The notes beneath the pieces were generated by a model. It was given only the letters and a program-made list of their open reading frames with translations, was not told the DNA's origin and did not search any database. Shown in pieces: positions 13,089-25,976 of a stretch of DNA of 64,000 nucleotides. The DNA is from Vitellaria paradoxa (taxonomy: Eukaryota; Streptophyta; Magnoliopsida; Ericales; Sapotaceae). The translations under genes were made by a program, and so were the position numbers. Location of the stretch: assembly GCA_019916065.1 (NCBI GenBank), contig CM034242.1, positions 6,568,453 to 6,632,452 of the forward strand, read 5' to 3'. Each line of letters starts with the position of its first letter. The stretch's first letter is position 1.

Positions 13089-13200
13089 GGGGTTATGTCA
13101 TATGTGTACGGCGTCCTTGGGGACGATTTGAGCACGCGTGGGGTCTTCTTCGAGGAATGGATTTTTGCCACGCGCATTGAGAAAGTTGCAGGGGAAGAGA
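13089..13200. repeat. GC-rich module, copy 1 (internally deleted)
   Basis: Begins GGGTTATG and contains GCGTCCTTGGGGACGA, GGGTCTTCTTCGAGGAATGG and TTTTTGCCACGCGCATTGA, then jumps to GAAAGTTGCAGGGGAAGAG. Relative to other copies the part between GCATTGAAGAT and GAAGATGAG is missing, probably by recombination between the short GAAGAT repeats. Its base composition is strikingly unlike its surroundings. Confidence 0.7.
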
Positions 13201-13507
13201 AATTTAACCCAAATAGTAATAATAATAATAATTACGTCAAAATTAATTATCCATATAATAAAAAGTACAATTTTTAAAAATATATCTCTCACAAGATTAA
13301 ATTCAATAATTAAGAATTATTTTTTTCATTTAATGATTGAAATTATTTTTATATTTTAACTTATTGTTTAATTTTAATCAATTTTTATTTTAGTGAACTT
13401 CACTACCATCTATCTCACAAAATAATTTAAATATTTTAGATTTCACCGTATTTCAAAAGTAAAGATCATATGCCAATCAAAACTGTCAACTTAAATTTGA
13501 CTTTCAT

Positions 13508-13737
13508 GGGACTGTAGTGGAAAAATCCACTACAAAGACTGCAGTGCTCAATCACAATTATGATTTGATTGTATTTTAATGTGATGTGATTTTTCATTTT
13601 TTTCATTAATTGTGTTCTAATTATATTTTGTTTAACTTTTATTTTTTTTAGAAATTAATTTTATAACATTAAATTAAGACTATTAGATTAAATACAATCA
13701 AATCATGACTGTTGATTGACAAACTAGAGCCTTAGAA
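13508..13737. mobile_element. Mutator-like MITE fragment
   Basis: The left end (GGGACTGTAGTGGAAAAATCC) and the interior match the MITEs at 47712-47966 and 48082-48355. The right terminal repeat is lost. Short, non-coding, AT-rich inside. Confidence 0.5.
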
Positions 13738-14400
13738 CCCCTCAAATTCTATCCAATTACGATTTCTAAAAAATTTAAACTTTCGAATTAAAGTACTATA
13801 ATTTGTATTTTCATTTATAGTACTTATCAAAAATTAATTAAAAAGAAAAACCAAAACATTTGTAGTAACTATTGGGATATAAAGTTTTAGGAAAAATTAA
13901 AATCCATAAATTATCATAACTTTTTCATTTGAATTTTTGTTTTCAATTATAAGAAACTTAATACTAATTTTGTACCTAGAGTCGTAGACATAAGTTATTG
14001 TTAGTATAATATATATATATATTAGACCATCGAAAGAAAAAATTATTAAATTAACAGAAAAAGTTAGCAACTAAAAAATTAATTTTCTTTTCTTTTTCAA
14101 ACACAAAAAAAAATTAATTTTTTGGTAACTAATTTTTAAATTTTTTTTGTTAATTTAATATTTTAGGGGATGACATTGACCTTTGAAAGTGAAATAAATT
14201 ATAGACAAGGTATTCATTATTCAATTTAATATCTAATAAATTTTTGAGAAAGATTAAAATATTCTTAATTATAATTATGCAATTTCATTAGTTTAACAAA
14301 TGCCTCCCTAGAAATATAACAATTCTGCTACCTACTCTTATTGTATTCGAATTGTTTGAAGAAGGAAAACAAAAAAAAAAAAAAAAAAATGAAAAATTTG
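13738..14400. repeat. Partial copy of the RLK 5'-flank unit
   Basis: From about 14018 (TTAGACCATCGAAAG...GATGACATTGACC...GAAATAAATTATAGA) this matches the beginning of the flank units at 17045, 31335, 35305, 45335 and 49765. It breaks off after an A-run near 14390. No gene seen. Confidence 0.65.
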
Positions 14401-14437
14401 GTTGGAATCGAGATAAACGAATTAAATTTAAGTAAAA

Positions 14438-14481
<44 letters not shown>

Positions 14482-15380
14482 TCTAAATATATACTCTACC
14501 AATGGTTTTGTCTTTTGAGATATTAAAAATTATAGAAAATAAGCAAATTATTATAATATTAAATACATATAAGTCTCGAGTAGTACTTATATAAAAATTA
14601 ATATTTTATCTTTCTATAATTAAATTATAAAAAATATATTAAAATTTTTAAGCATATATAACTAGATCGACGGTAACTAAACGGATGTAATTAAGTTTGA
14701 TTAATGTCCAATTAAGACATTTTTTGGTTAATTAAGTTATCACTTTTAATTTTAAAAAATAATCGATTTGATTATAAAATTATAATTTTGAAATTGTACC
14801 GACTAATGCCCAACCCCTAGTCAAAATCCTCGAACTCTAGAAAGGTTCCAGAGAGAATGATCTTTGTAAACCAGAACTTACCAAGTGCAAATGGCCAAAA
14901 ATCAAACCCAATCATCAACTCAAGTCCCGCTGTGAGTAAGAAAAAATAAGATAAATTGAGATAAAATGTAGTTTGTAATTAATTTTAGCATCTTTTTTTT
15001 TTTGAAAAGTAGTAAATCGTAGAAATAATTTTTTAAATCCGTTTCCATAGATTTAAAAAATTCACAAAAATAGCGACAATGGTATTTTTTTAAAAATTTT
15101 CGACACGAAAAATATGATTATATAAAAAATTTACACATTCGATTAATTTACTTTTAATTTTTTATTTTTTAAAAATATTAAAATTTTTTAAAGTTCGTGA
15201 TGGTTGAAAAATTAAAATATAGGATTTGTTAGAGATTTATAATAATTTTTAAAATTTTTTCTTGATGCCAAACGGGCTCAATAGCCCAACTAATACGCAC
15301 GCAACACCACCATTATACCCGATCAAGAACCATTAATTGTCTGCTGATTGCAATTGATGAAATCAGATCAATGAAGTGTC
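14401..15380. repeat. AT-rich dispersed segment, copy 2
   Basis: Same segment as 12441-13088 and 27410-27989, interrupted by unrelated AT-rich sequence between about 14940 and 15275. A (TA)n run lies at about 14440-14476. Ends directly at the tandem GC-rich modules. Confidence 0.65.
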
Positions 15381-15637
15381 GATTGGGTTATGGGTAGGGC
15401 GTCCTTGAAGACGAATTGAACACGCATTGGGTCTTCTTCGAGGGAAGGATTTATGCCACGCTCATTGAAGATACCCCATATCGGGGAGTCCTAGATTGGG
15501 TTATGGGTAGGGCGTCCTTGAAGACGAATTGAACACGCATAGGGTCTTCTTCGGGGGAAGGATTTTTGCCACGCTCATTGAAGATACCCCATATCGGGGA
15601 GTCCTCGTTGAGATCGAAGATGAGAAAGTTGCAGGGA
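15381..15637. repeat. GC-rich module, copies 2 and 3 in tandem (113-bp period)
   Basis: GATTGGGTTATGGGTAGGGC starts at 15381 and again at 15494, an exact 113-base spacing; the two units are nearly identical. The second unit continues into GTTGAGATCGAAGATGAG and AAAGTTGCAGGGA. On the minus strand a frame stays open across most of the array (ORF 15451-15792), on the plus strand another (15529-15711). The short spacing and high identity suggest a recent local duplication. Confidence 0.75.
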
Positions 15638-15731
15638 AGAGAGACTGGTGCAAAAGAATATGGGAGGAAAGAAAAGTGGGAGTATGGAACAAAGGGAGGA
15701 AAGAAAAGTGAGAGGAAGAAAGTGTATTTGG

Positions 15732-16647
15732 GAATTATGGATGATTTTGTGTTACTTACGTAACATCCCAAGATAGAAGTAGAAATGAACAAGAGAAATT
15801 CAATGGGTATTAGGGAAATTTAGTAAGAAAACATTCGCAAATTCAATATGTAAACTTGCTTGGGCAGCTATTGATAGGGTATTCCTAATCGAGTAAGGTT
15901 GCCCAAGCAACCTCGACCCGATCCGACTTACCGTTATTAATCTCGATCGGGATAACCGATTGATGTAATAAAAACAAGAATGCTTACATCATAACAACAT
16001 GCATAACCATATTTTGGTATACTCTGTGATTCTTGCTTAATAAAGTGTTGTCTGCTATATAATGGTTTTGATAGTTAATTATGGAAATCGACCTTAGGAT
16101 ATACAATACACGTAACATAACATGGTTGGAAGAAAGGCATAACTGTATGAGGCTCACATGATTCATGATTATACAAGTCTCACACCTCTATATATATATA
16201 TATATACATCATCTACTCGAGTATATGATACGCACGCTCTTACCTTACTAATTTAAGTATCGAAGGTTATTTGACAGGCATCACACCAGTGTATTAGACA
16301 GCATTTCAAACTTGGAGTGGGCACTAAGAGGATCTCAGTTCACTAAGTCATTAGTTACTATTTATCATATATGGATTGAAAGGAATGTAAGAGTCTTCAA
16401 AGGAATCTTAACTCCTGTTAGTAGCATTGTCCAACTCATCAAGTAAGAAGTTCGGATAAGAGTCACTCAATTTAGGAATGTCAATTGTACCACGAGAATA
16501 TTACTTTGTGTTCAAAATGGAGGATTTTTCTATTTTTGTATTAAAGTAAATAGTAGTTAGAGTAATTCTTTTATATACTGAGGGTATGCCTCTTAGATAC
16601 TTGTACATCTTCTCACATTAATCCAAATTATCTTACTTACCCAAAAA
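15732..16647 (+). mobile_element. 5'-truncated LINE
   Basis: Flanked by exact direct repeats AAAGTGTATTTGG (15719-15731 and 16648-16660), with an A-run just before the right one, as expected for target-primed insertion. Near its 3' end a frame reads LEWALRGSQF then YHIWIERNVRVF (about 16312-16445), the C-terminal signature of plant LINE reverse-transcriptase ORFs. The rest is too decayed to read, and no endonuclease or catalytic RT part is present. A (TA)n run lies near 16191-16206. Confidence 0.7.
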
Positions 16648-16660
16648 AAAGTGTATTTGG

Positions 16661-17044
16661 TTGAGTGAAAAAATGAAGTAAAATGATATATGATGGATAT
16701 ATATATTATAATTTATTTTTTAATTAAAAATTATTTTAAAAATGATGGGTCTCAATTTTTAATTTTTTTTATCACACATATCTTCTCTTTATCTCTCCTC
16801 TACCATCCTCTTCCCCCCTCTTATAAAAATGGGTGGGCGCCATCTCTATTTTTCCTCCCTATTTTGTCTCCCTTTTTCCTTCCTCTTCACTTTTCTCTAC
16901 AACTAAATAATGAAAATGAGGAATTATCCTCTCTCCTCCTTCCCTTCTTATTTTTCAACCAACCAAACATACTTGCTTTTGCCTAAAAACAATAAATAAA
17001 TAAATAAAATAAATGTGATTGCCTTTATACTTTATATTTAGGGT
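16661..17044. other. Intergenic, pyrimidine-rich stretch
   Basis: CT-rich low-complexity sequence (about 16770-16980) produces an ORF at 16690-16986 without recognisable domain. No gene seen. Confidence 0.5.
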
Positions 17045-17679
17045 CAAAATTACACACAATATACTAGACCATGAAAAGAAAAATATTAAATTAACAAAAA
17101 ATTCAAAAGCTAGCAACTAAAAAATTAATCTTTTTCTTCCAAACACAAAAAAAAAAAAAAAAACAATAATATAATAATAATAATAATAATAAAATAAAAA
17201 ATTAAATTTTTAGTAACTAACTTTAAAACTTTTTTGTTAATTTAACATTTTGGGGGATGACATTGACCCATGAAAGTGAAATAAATTATAGAGAAGGTAT
17301 TCGATTTATTGAATTTAGTATCTAATAAATTTTGAGAAACATTAAAATATTCTTAATTAATTATGCATTTTCAATAGTTTTAACACACTTAGAAACATAA
17401 TAATTCTGCTACTTACTCTTATTATATTCAAAATTATTATTTTTTTTAAAACAGAAAGGGAAAAAATTCTCCATCTATCTTATTGGTCCTAAAAATGAGC
17501 AACACAGCTTGTATTTTCTAATTATATTGAAATAATATTGATTCTCGGGGTAGGACAATTATGATGGGTTGATGATACGTTGAATCACACCCACTAAGCA
17601 ATGGGTAACAAGAAGTTAATAAAAGTGTTATGCCTATTATTACTGCTGCTGCTAGTTACTACTACTATTATTATTATTA

Positions 17680-17710
<31 letters not shown>

Positions 17711-18110
17711 GACATTTAAAAAATAAATTCAAAATTGTGACAGAATTTATTTGAAAATAGTTAAATGACCATTCAAACAGTTTTTAATACTTTGACAAAC
17801 CTTTGAACTAACAGTGCCTATTCAAACGTCATCAAATGACATTTTCAAACGATTTTGGTTAAAAAATGACAAAAAATTTATAAAAATTAACAAAAATTCG
17901 TAAAAATTTAAAAAATTTAAAATTTTAAAATAAATGCACCAACAAATAAAGATAAGAAAATTGGTAAAAAAATAGTAAAAATTTTGTAAAATTTATAAGT
18001 TGTTGTAAAATTTAGACACGCAAGCAACTCTAAGCATGTAATTTAAGGAAATGAGGTCCCACCACATTACAGAACGAAAAGTCAGTAGACCTAAAAGCAA
18101 TGGTCAGAAA
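17045..18110. repeat. RLK 5'-flank unit U0
   Basis: Contains in order the blocks that recur at 31.3-53.7 kb: ACCATGAAAAGAAAAATATT; GATGACATTGACCCATGAAA; a TCTATCTTATTGG...AATGAGCAACACAGC block; an expanded TTA microsatellite (17658-17710); the ATTCAAACAG/TTCAAACG block; and the CCACCACATTACAGAACGAAAAGTCAG block that immediately precedes RLK starts. It leads into the stub at 18111-18238. Confidence 0.75.
17658..17710. repeat. (TTA)n microsatellite
   Basis: Uninterrupted to slightly interrupted TTA repeats inside flank unit U0. The equivalent place in other units carries AAT runs (42626-42660, 45852-45890, 52794-52822). Confidence 0.9.
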
Positions 18111-18238
18111 GTCTATTTCTTGCTCGTTCCTCGTTTTTTATAACAATTTTTAGATCAAGATATACCCAAAATTGTGGCAGCGAAAGGAGGATGGGGTGGA
18201 GGGGCACTGAAATATCTAGACCATGGGTTTTCCTCACT
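18111..18238 (+). pseudogene. RLK 5'-end stub (G)
   Basis: Matches the leader and first codons of gene D, including the D-type start (ATGGGGTGGAGGGGCACTGA at 18191) and the RPWVF part of the signal peptide. It ends at GGTTTTCCTCA near 18238 and continues as CTGACTGACAAGTC, the 5' flank of the next copy (compare 12060). This is the junction expected from an exchange between two RLK units; only about 15 codons remain. Confidence 0.75.
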
Positions 18239-18462
18239 GACTGACAAGTCGCTTAACGCTCAATTTCTACCATTGAGTGGTCGATATTCTCCTGCCTATT
18301 TTCTCCCTGTCAATGACAGGCTGTCATTATCACTATTAAGCTAGAACTCACAAATGGTGAACCTAAAAGCATATGATCAAATGCCTGGAAAAGTCTATTT
18401 TCTTGCTAGTTCTTCTTCTTCTTCTTCTTCTTTATAAGAATTTCTATTTCAAGATATCCAAA

Positions 18463-21400
18463 ATGTGGCAGCGCAAGGAGGATGGGGTGGGGGGCACTGC
18501 AGTATTTAGACCATGGGTTCTCCTCTGTGTCTTGCTTCTGTTTATGTCAAGCAAGATCTGTTCTGCAATTGGAGACGACGCTATTGCGGCAGGCCAAAAT
18601 CTCACAGGGACAAATACTCTGATATCTCAAGGAGACATTTTTGAACTGGGTTTCTTCAGTAAAGGTAAACACGATTCTCTTAAGTTTTATCTTGGCATAT
18701 GGTACAAGAACTCTCCAGAACAAACTATAGTTTGGGTTGCAAACAGAGACAAACCACTTCCTCATTCATCAATTGCTGTTCTTGAGTTATCAGAAGATGG
18801 TAATTTAGTCGTCCTAGATGATTCATCTAAACCCAGGTTTGGACCACGAACTTGGTGCCACAAAAATCTAATTCTACTGAAGCCGTGCTTCTTCGTGATG
18901 GCAATTTTGTACTGAGGAATAGTTCAGAGCCATCTACTATATACTGGCAGAGTTTTGATCATCCAACAGACACATGGTTGGCCGGTGCAAAGCTTGGAAT
19001 CAAAACAGTTACTGGCAAAAGAACACGTCTTATTTCGTGGAAAAACTCAGAAGATCCTGCTCCTGGGATGTTTTCGCTTGGGTTAGACCCAAACGGAAGC
19101 GCTCAGTTATTTATGGAATGGAACATGTCCAGAAGATATTGGAGTAGTGGACTATGGAATGGTCAACAATTTAGCTTAGCTCCTGAAATGAGGATGAACT
19201 ACGATTATAATTATAGTTTTGTCTCAAAAGAGAGTGAACACTATTTTACTTACACCAACAACGGAGCACTATCGAGAGTGGTGATGGCTCAATCAGGACA
19301 GCTTAGACAGCTAACATATGTAGAAGGCAATAAGAATTGGTATCAATTTTGGCAACAACCAAGTAAACAATCTGATGTCTTTGCTTTTTTGTGGGCCCTT
19401 CGGCATCTTCAATGAGCAGAACCCCTCGAACCTTTGTACATGTTTGCAAGGTTTTGAATCGCTTTCAGAAACACAGCCGAATAACCAGTCAAGTGGTTGT
19501 GTGAGGAAAACCCCTTTGCAGTGTGGAATTAAATTTTCCAACGGAAAAAATGATGGGTTCCTAAACATTCTAACGTGAAATTTCCTGCAAATTCAAAAAC
19601 ATACAGTGCTACTAATGGCCTAAGTTGTAGGTCTGCTTGTATGCAGAATTGTTCGTGCACAGCTTATGCTTATAACAGTAGTGGGTGTTCAATATGGGAA
19701 GGATCTTTATTGAATTTACAATCCTCAGATGAGAACACTAAACAAGATATCTATATAAAGCTTGCTGCGTCTGAGCTTCAGAATGCTGGAGGTATTTGTA
19801 TGCAATTGATGAAAGTAACTTTTACTAGTAATGAAGTCTCTTCCCTTGCACATGTACTGTTTCTTTTATCTTTTTCCTTTTTCTTCGTTTCAATGAACTT
19901 TGGGATATTCATCACTCTAATCTCTCAATTCAGGGAACAGAGATAAATTGTGGGTCATAGCAATTGTGGTTCCCCTTACTATGCTTATCTTAGGCTTCTT
20001 CATTTGGCATTTATGCAAGAAAAAGTTCAGCAAAAATGGTATGTAATAGTTTTAGCCATAGAAATTCTATAGCTCATATTCAAATAAGTCATAAAATGAT
20101 CATTAATTTTACATAAGACGATCAATACATGACCCTTTGAGTAGCATATTTTAGAACACTTTGGTTTAGGAATTGATTGGGACTCAATTGAGAGTATCCA
20201 GAAAATGCTCCCACTGTGAATTTCAATTATTTGAAAATTGCTTTTCATTTTTGCTGCTTTTCAATTCTATGTTATGCAATGCAGGGACAAACCATTCAAG
20301 TAAGGATTTGTATTTATTTGATTTCGATGCTAGTTCCGTTCCAACTGATCGTAAATCAAAAATCCGATATAATTTAATGAGTGGGAAGAAGAATATTGAT
20401 TTGCCATTCTTCAGTTTCGTGAGTGTCTCTACTGCAACAAGTAATTTCTCATCAACCAATAAGCTTGGAGAGGGAGGTTTTGACCTGTTTACAAGGTAAG
20501 ATTCAATATTTAGATTGAGTACTTAAATTATAATCACCGATATCTTAGGTTATGCGAGATTAATTGTGCAAAACAATCTTATTGTGAAACAAGTTAAGGA
20601 GACAATTATGATAATTCATTTACTTGACAATTCCACCTTGACATCACATGTTTGGAACATAAATTTAATATTTATTTAGGTTGTAATGTACAAAACAAGG
20701 CTTCTTTTTTTTTTTTTTTCCTTTTTTTCCTCTATTTTGTTAAATTTAAACAGGGCAAATTACTTAACGGACAAGAAATAGCAGTCGAAAAGACTTTCAA
20801 AAAAATCAGGACAAGGCTTGGAGGAGTTCAGAAATGAGATAAAATTGATTGCCAAACTCCAGCATCAGAATCTTGTTAGACTCTTGGGTTGTTGCATCGA
20901 ACGAGATGAAAGTATATTAATTTACGAGTATATGCCGAATAAAAGTCTAGATTTCTTCCTTTTCGGTTAGTTTTTCTCCACCGTACGGGTTTTATCTTGT
21001 GTAAATTTTTTTGTAGTGTCAATACCTTTTTTAACATAAACTTGAGACAGATTCAAACAATCAAGTGCTACTAGATTGGAAGACGCGCAAATATATAATT
21101 GAAGGGATTGCTCAAGGGCTTCTTTACCTACATCAGTACTCAAGATTGCGCATTATTCATAGAGATCTAAAAGCCAGTAACATTCTTTTGGATGCTGATA
21201 TGAACCCAAAAATATCAGATTTTGGCATGGCTCGTATGTTTCATGGCAATGAGCTACAAGCAGACACAAACCGAGTTGTTGGAACATAGTAAGTGTCAAA
21301 ATAGATGTTCCTTAGCGTACATGTATACAACACGTAGAAGCAATATATATATATATCACTGCTTACTAAAAGATTGTTTTTGTTTAACTTTAAAAGTGGT

Positions 21401-21965
21401 TATATGGCTCCTGAATATGCAATGGAAGGTCGTTTCTCCATAAAATCTGATGTCTTTAGCTTTGGAGTATTGTTGCTGGAGATACTGAGTGGCAAGAGGA
21501 ATTCTGGTTTTTATCACCCTAGTTATCCGAATCTCATTGTATATGTGAGAATCTGACAAGACATTTCTTAAAATTTTGCTTTGATTTTCTTTTTCTTTCT
21601 AATATTAAAATAAATTTTAAACTGGACAATATTATGTATTGCATCTTTACAATTAAATTTTCAGGCATGGGAACTATGGACTGCTGGTAATGGCTTCGAC
21701 TTCTTGGATCCGATCCTTAATTGTCCTTATTCGAGTTTGAGATACATCAACATAGGCCTTCTCTGTGTGCAAGATAATCCAGCTGATCGGCCTACTACTA
21801 CTGATGTTATCGCAATGCTTGGAGATGAAGTTGCACCTCTGCCAATACCAAAGCAACTTGCATTTTGTACTAGTCAAGCAAAGGACACAAGTTCATCATC
21901 ATCCAATAGAGCAGGGACTTCCTTCAGTTAATGATGTAACTATTTCAATTATTCAAGCCAGATAA
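18463..21965 (+). pseudogene. G-type lectin S-receptor-like kinase pseudogene (copy C)
   Basis: The best preserved pseudogene. All seven exons of gene D are present in order with the same intron positions, and most protein sequence can be read, but the frame breaks repeatedly: a lost base in TCTAAACCCAGG (about 18831), a gained base in GCTTTTTTGTGGG (about 19386), a lost base near 19571, a lost base in the glycine-rich loop exon (about 20483), a gained base in the exon with the invariant lysine (about 20790), and a gained base near the C-terminus (about 21921). Lectin, SLG, PAN and membrane parts are recognisable; the kinase keeps HRDLKASN and DFGMAR (exon 21055-21288) and GYMAPEY (exon about 21397-21544). 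Start chosen at MWQRKEDG (18463); an upstream in-frame ATG lies at 18373. Confidence 0.92.
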
Positions 21966-22500
21966 TTAAGAGGTAAGAATTCATTTTCCTAAGCTCGAAT
22001 TTTTATTTCAATTGTTTCACCATGTCTTTAAAAAAAAAAAAAAGAAAAAATTGTCTTATGAATTCCTTATTGACTCCTCTCCTCATCTTCTTCTTCTTTT
22101 GATCAATGGAAACCAGCCGTGGCTACAAAGACAGCAGCCTACACTGTTGCTTGCTGAATTAAGCAGGAAAGAGAAACTACCCCTCTGTGCTTCTTTTGGA
22201 ATTTATGGTTACTTGAAGGATTTAAAAATATTATTTTCCTGAAACATAAGTGAATGTATTTTTCCAAAACATTTTACATTGCTTGCAAAATTAATACACA
22301 ATACCGACTGTTTTACAGTAGTGCACAAATTCAGTTTACACGAGCTTAAATCTTGGCCTTACATTAATTGCAAATGTTTGTGCCGTAGAATATGGGATCC
22401 CACATATTAGCGATGAAATTGTTTGGTCACAATTAATGCTAACATTGTCCATTTATTAAAGATGAGGAGAGCTTACATTGTTGAAAAGTGACTAGGGAGC
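21966..22500. repeat. RLK 3' flank of copy C
   Basis: Parallels the flanks behind copies A and D (A-run, AAAGACAGCAGCC, TATTTTCCTGAAACATAAG, and the TTACATTAATTGCAAATG block). No gene seen. Confidence 0.8.
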
Positions 22501-23990
22501 ATTATTTTGGTTAAAATAAGAAGTTGAAAAAATATAATTTATTTATAAAACTATCATTACTATATTATATTGGTTATATATTTTTATAAATATCATTTTT
22601 CTTTACATATTCCTACCATCTCTACACAATTTAAAAATTAAAGTGAGAAGTATATATCATGTGAGTTTGGAAGATTATGAAAAATTGGAGTGCGGAATGA
22701 AATAAAACACTTTGAATAATGAGTGAATTTGAAAGCCTTCAATTCGTATCCCTTAATTTTCTAATCATATCCTTACTAATAAATATTTTAATTTTTAGCC
22801 CGCACTCAAATACCTTAACTTTATTTGATTAAATTACAACAATTCTAATCCTAAAATATAAGAACTCACAAATCATAGAGACAACAAAAATTGCTATAAG
22901 AAATCGAGATGCTCGAGCTTGATTCATGGTCTTAATGAGTGAATTCGAGTCTAAAAAGATTCAACTTGATAGCTCATGAGAGTTCAATAATATATATGTA
23001 TGTGCACACACATAATATTTTTACTAAAACTAAGTTTTAATTAATAGAAACAATGTTATTTTAATTTAGTGAAATAACATTATTTTGGTTTAGTCAAACT
23101 ATTCATTTTAATTTATAGTATTCTATATCCAAATAGTATAATTTTAGCTAATTGAGCTTCGAGCAAGCCGACCTTGACTATGTCTTGACTCGGCTCAACT
23201 CGACTCAAGCCCTACATAAAGTCTTCATAGCTGACTTAATTGTGGCGTATCCTCGAGCCACGGTTGCGTGGCGCGGTGAATTCTTTTACTATGTAGAAAA
23301 TATACCAAAAAGAAATGAAATAAACTATAGATGGAGAAAATATTAAATTTATTCCATTTACTTTTGGTAAAAAAAAAATAAAGAAAACAAGATAAAAAAA
23401 TTTTTGTTATCTAATTTATAAAAAAAAATGGATATAATAAAAAAAAATATATCTCACCGGCCATTTTCCGTGTGATGAAAAATTCTATTTCCACATATCC
23501 TAGAATACGATAAGAAAACTAGAGACTCTTCTTAAATTTAAGAAGATAAATAAATTGTTGAGAGGGTTAGCTCAATGGGAAAGAGAGCCCCAACCCTGAC
23601 ATTTAATTTTTTATCCAATTCTATTTTCTAAATAGAATAAATTTGAAATTTATGTTAATTACCATAAAAATAAGTCAATGAAATTAAATTAAAAAAAAAG
23701 GAAATAAAGACTCTTCTTAAAGACTAAAAAGCTTAATAAGATTTGCAAAATCATCAAAGGTTAGAAAGTCAATTACAAGTGGTATCCTTCCGGAGACACT
23801 TAATAGAAGTTAATAAAATTTTAATGGACTTTTAAAAAACAATAACACTATATATAGTCAGTTACTTAATTATAATTTATTATTTTTTGACTATTAAAAT
23901 TTATGTGAAACTCACAAATAAATTGAATGAGGGAATCCTGAAGTTGAGATACACATTTAGGAATGTAAAGTTGAGTTTGAGTTCTTAAAT
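22501..23990. other. Intergenic, no gene seen
   Basis: The first 250 bases match 11820-12010. The rest is unassigned AT-rich sequence. A tRNA box A-like GGGTTAGCTCAATGGG lies near 23563-23580 without a matching box B, so it is at most a SINE scrap. ORF 23152-23346 has no recognisable domain. Confidence 0.5.
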
Positions 23991-25401
23991 TAGGGATGGT
24001 CATTTCGGCCGATCCGTCCGACTCCGATCCGTCATCCGATCCAAATGGATGTGTAATTTGAATTTTTTTTAGAGATTGGATCGGATTTGGATTTGATTTT
24101 TTAAAGAAATTTGGATATTAGATCGGATATGGGGATGGGATTGCCTCCGCCCCGATCTGTCCCAAATTAGATATCCAATCCGATATACCCCAATCTGCCT
24201 CAATCTGTCTCGATTTGTCCCGAAAATGTCCGAACAACCCTGAATCATTTGGAACCATGATGACAATATCGTCACTATACCATGACAAACAATATTTACA
24301 TTCATAATACTCTAAACTTATTGAACTTCACTATTATTATCATTAAAATGAATATTGATAAATAAATTTAAAACAAAAATTGTCATCGTTTTGTATTAAT
24401 TAGGGTGTGTTTGGGAAAGAAATTATAAATTTAATTAAATTTTTTTTTTTTACTTTTGTGCAAATTGAAGTTTAAAAGTTCAATTTATTTATTTCATACA
24501 CAAAAATCAAGAAAGCTTAAATAAGTAAACTTAAAATTTTATAAGGTATATCATTTGGGACTCTACAAAATTATATAAATCCCTATAAAATTTAAATTTT
24601 TTTACTCACTGCATGAATTATAAAAACTATAATTTTTACAAATTTATATTAATTTATACAATTTCAAACCCTATTATGACTTGTAAACTTAATTGTTTCT
24701 AGAAAAATATCTAGATACAAATTTTTAAAAAATAATTAGAATATTTTATTTGCTATTTTATTTTATTTCCTATTTTTCTTTCTTGAAGTTTGAATAGTTT
24801 ATTGTTTCCCCTGTATTTTTAACATTTTCAACTAAAATATATTTTTAAACTTTTCAATATTGATATTCAAAAGTGTTCTTTAGAAAATATATTTTTCAAA
24901 TAGTTTAACTAAAATGTTTCATGAAACATTCACTTTTTTTTTATAATGAAAATTATTTTTTAAAAAAGATATAGAGAAGGCAACTTATTAATTTTTTTCT
25001 TAGATAGTTTGATAAGTGCATATCATTACATTTTAAATTTTTTGAAAAAATTTACTTATGTAGATGAGTTATCCTATTATGATAAAAATTATAGTTCTAT
25101 GTTATTCTAAAAAAATTATTTGCTATTATAAAAAAAATTTTAAAATTTTGGTAGTCTTATTTTTTTTTCTATATGTGAATGGTGAGAAAAAAAAAATTAG
25201 TTATTCTATTTGGAGCAGAGATAGGGGACGATTTGGAGTTTTGGATATCCGTAGATATATCCATTCTCTATTTGGAGCAGAGATGGAGGTTAAAAAAAAT
25301 ATCTGTTTGGAGTTTGAAGTAAATTTAGAGGTAAGCGGAAGATTTGGGATTTGGATTTGAAAATGCATATCCGTCTCTGATCTGTCCCGTTGCCATCCCT
25401 A
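23991..25401. mobile_element. Non-autonomous hAT-like transposon with exact 8-bp target duplication
   Basis: The element starts TAGGGATGGTCA and ends TGCCATCCCTA; reversed, the end reads TAGGGATGGCAACGGG, a terminal repeat seen in many plant hAT elements. The 8 bases on either side are identical, TCTTAAAT (23983-23990 and 25402-25409), the duplication length of hAT transposases. Subterminal parts are rich in GGATCGGAT/GATCCG and GGATATCC motifs. No transposase can be read, so it would need one supplied in trans. Length 1411 bases. Confidence 0.85.
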
Positions 25402-25934
25402 TCTTAAATTCATATAGATTTCATCCAGCAGTTAAGATTAAAATATTTTCATCCATTGGATGAACTTTTATAAGGATTCAAAAATTAAAAAATACAGCTT
25501 TTAACTCCTAAAGTTACAATTTTTTTAAGTTCAAGAATCCAAATCCAAATAAACCATTAAAATTCGTCAGTGCAACACTCATAATTGATTACAGCATTCC
25601 TCTTTGGAAAATTGTTCAAGAAAATTAGTGACTCTTGAATAGGCGAAGGGGTGTGGGGGCGGGGCAGGTGAGGACTGGTTGATTCTAAAGTGGATGGTGG
25701 CTCTTGAATGGACCAACTTGTGCTGGATATCGTGATCGATGATGGCCCATGAATCGGCTATTGAATTTGGGCTCACGAGATTGAAATATAAACATCATTT
25801 GAATTTTTACCTGCACTCAACTACTGAAAATAACCCACATACAAGCAAGGAGTAGTTGATTCTAAAATAGAAATGAGTTAAAAAATCATGCTTTTTAATT
25901 ACCTTACGGTATCATATATTTGTATTCTTCTTTC

Positions 25935-25976
<42 letters not shown>

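Noticed and set aside
20652..20837. Separate small gene in copy C
   Set aside because: It is exon 4 of the pseudogene read through the upstream T-run and an insertion.
23563..23610. Second tRNA-like head (GGGTTAGCTCAATGGG)
   Set aside because: No box B, no target duplication and no body; possibly a scrap of a SINE.
25064..25360. 98-residue open frame inside the hAT-like element as a transposase
   Set aside because: No BED zinc finger or hAT dimerisation motif; the sequence is AT-rich with repeat blocks.
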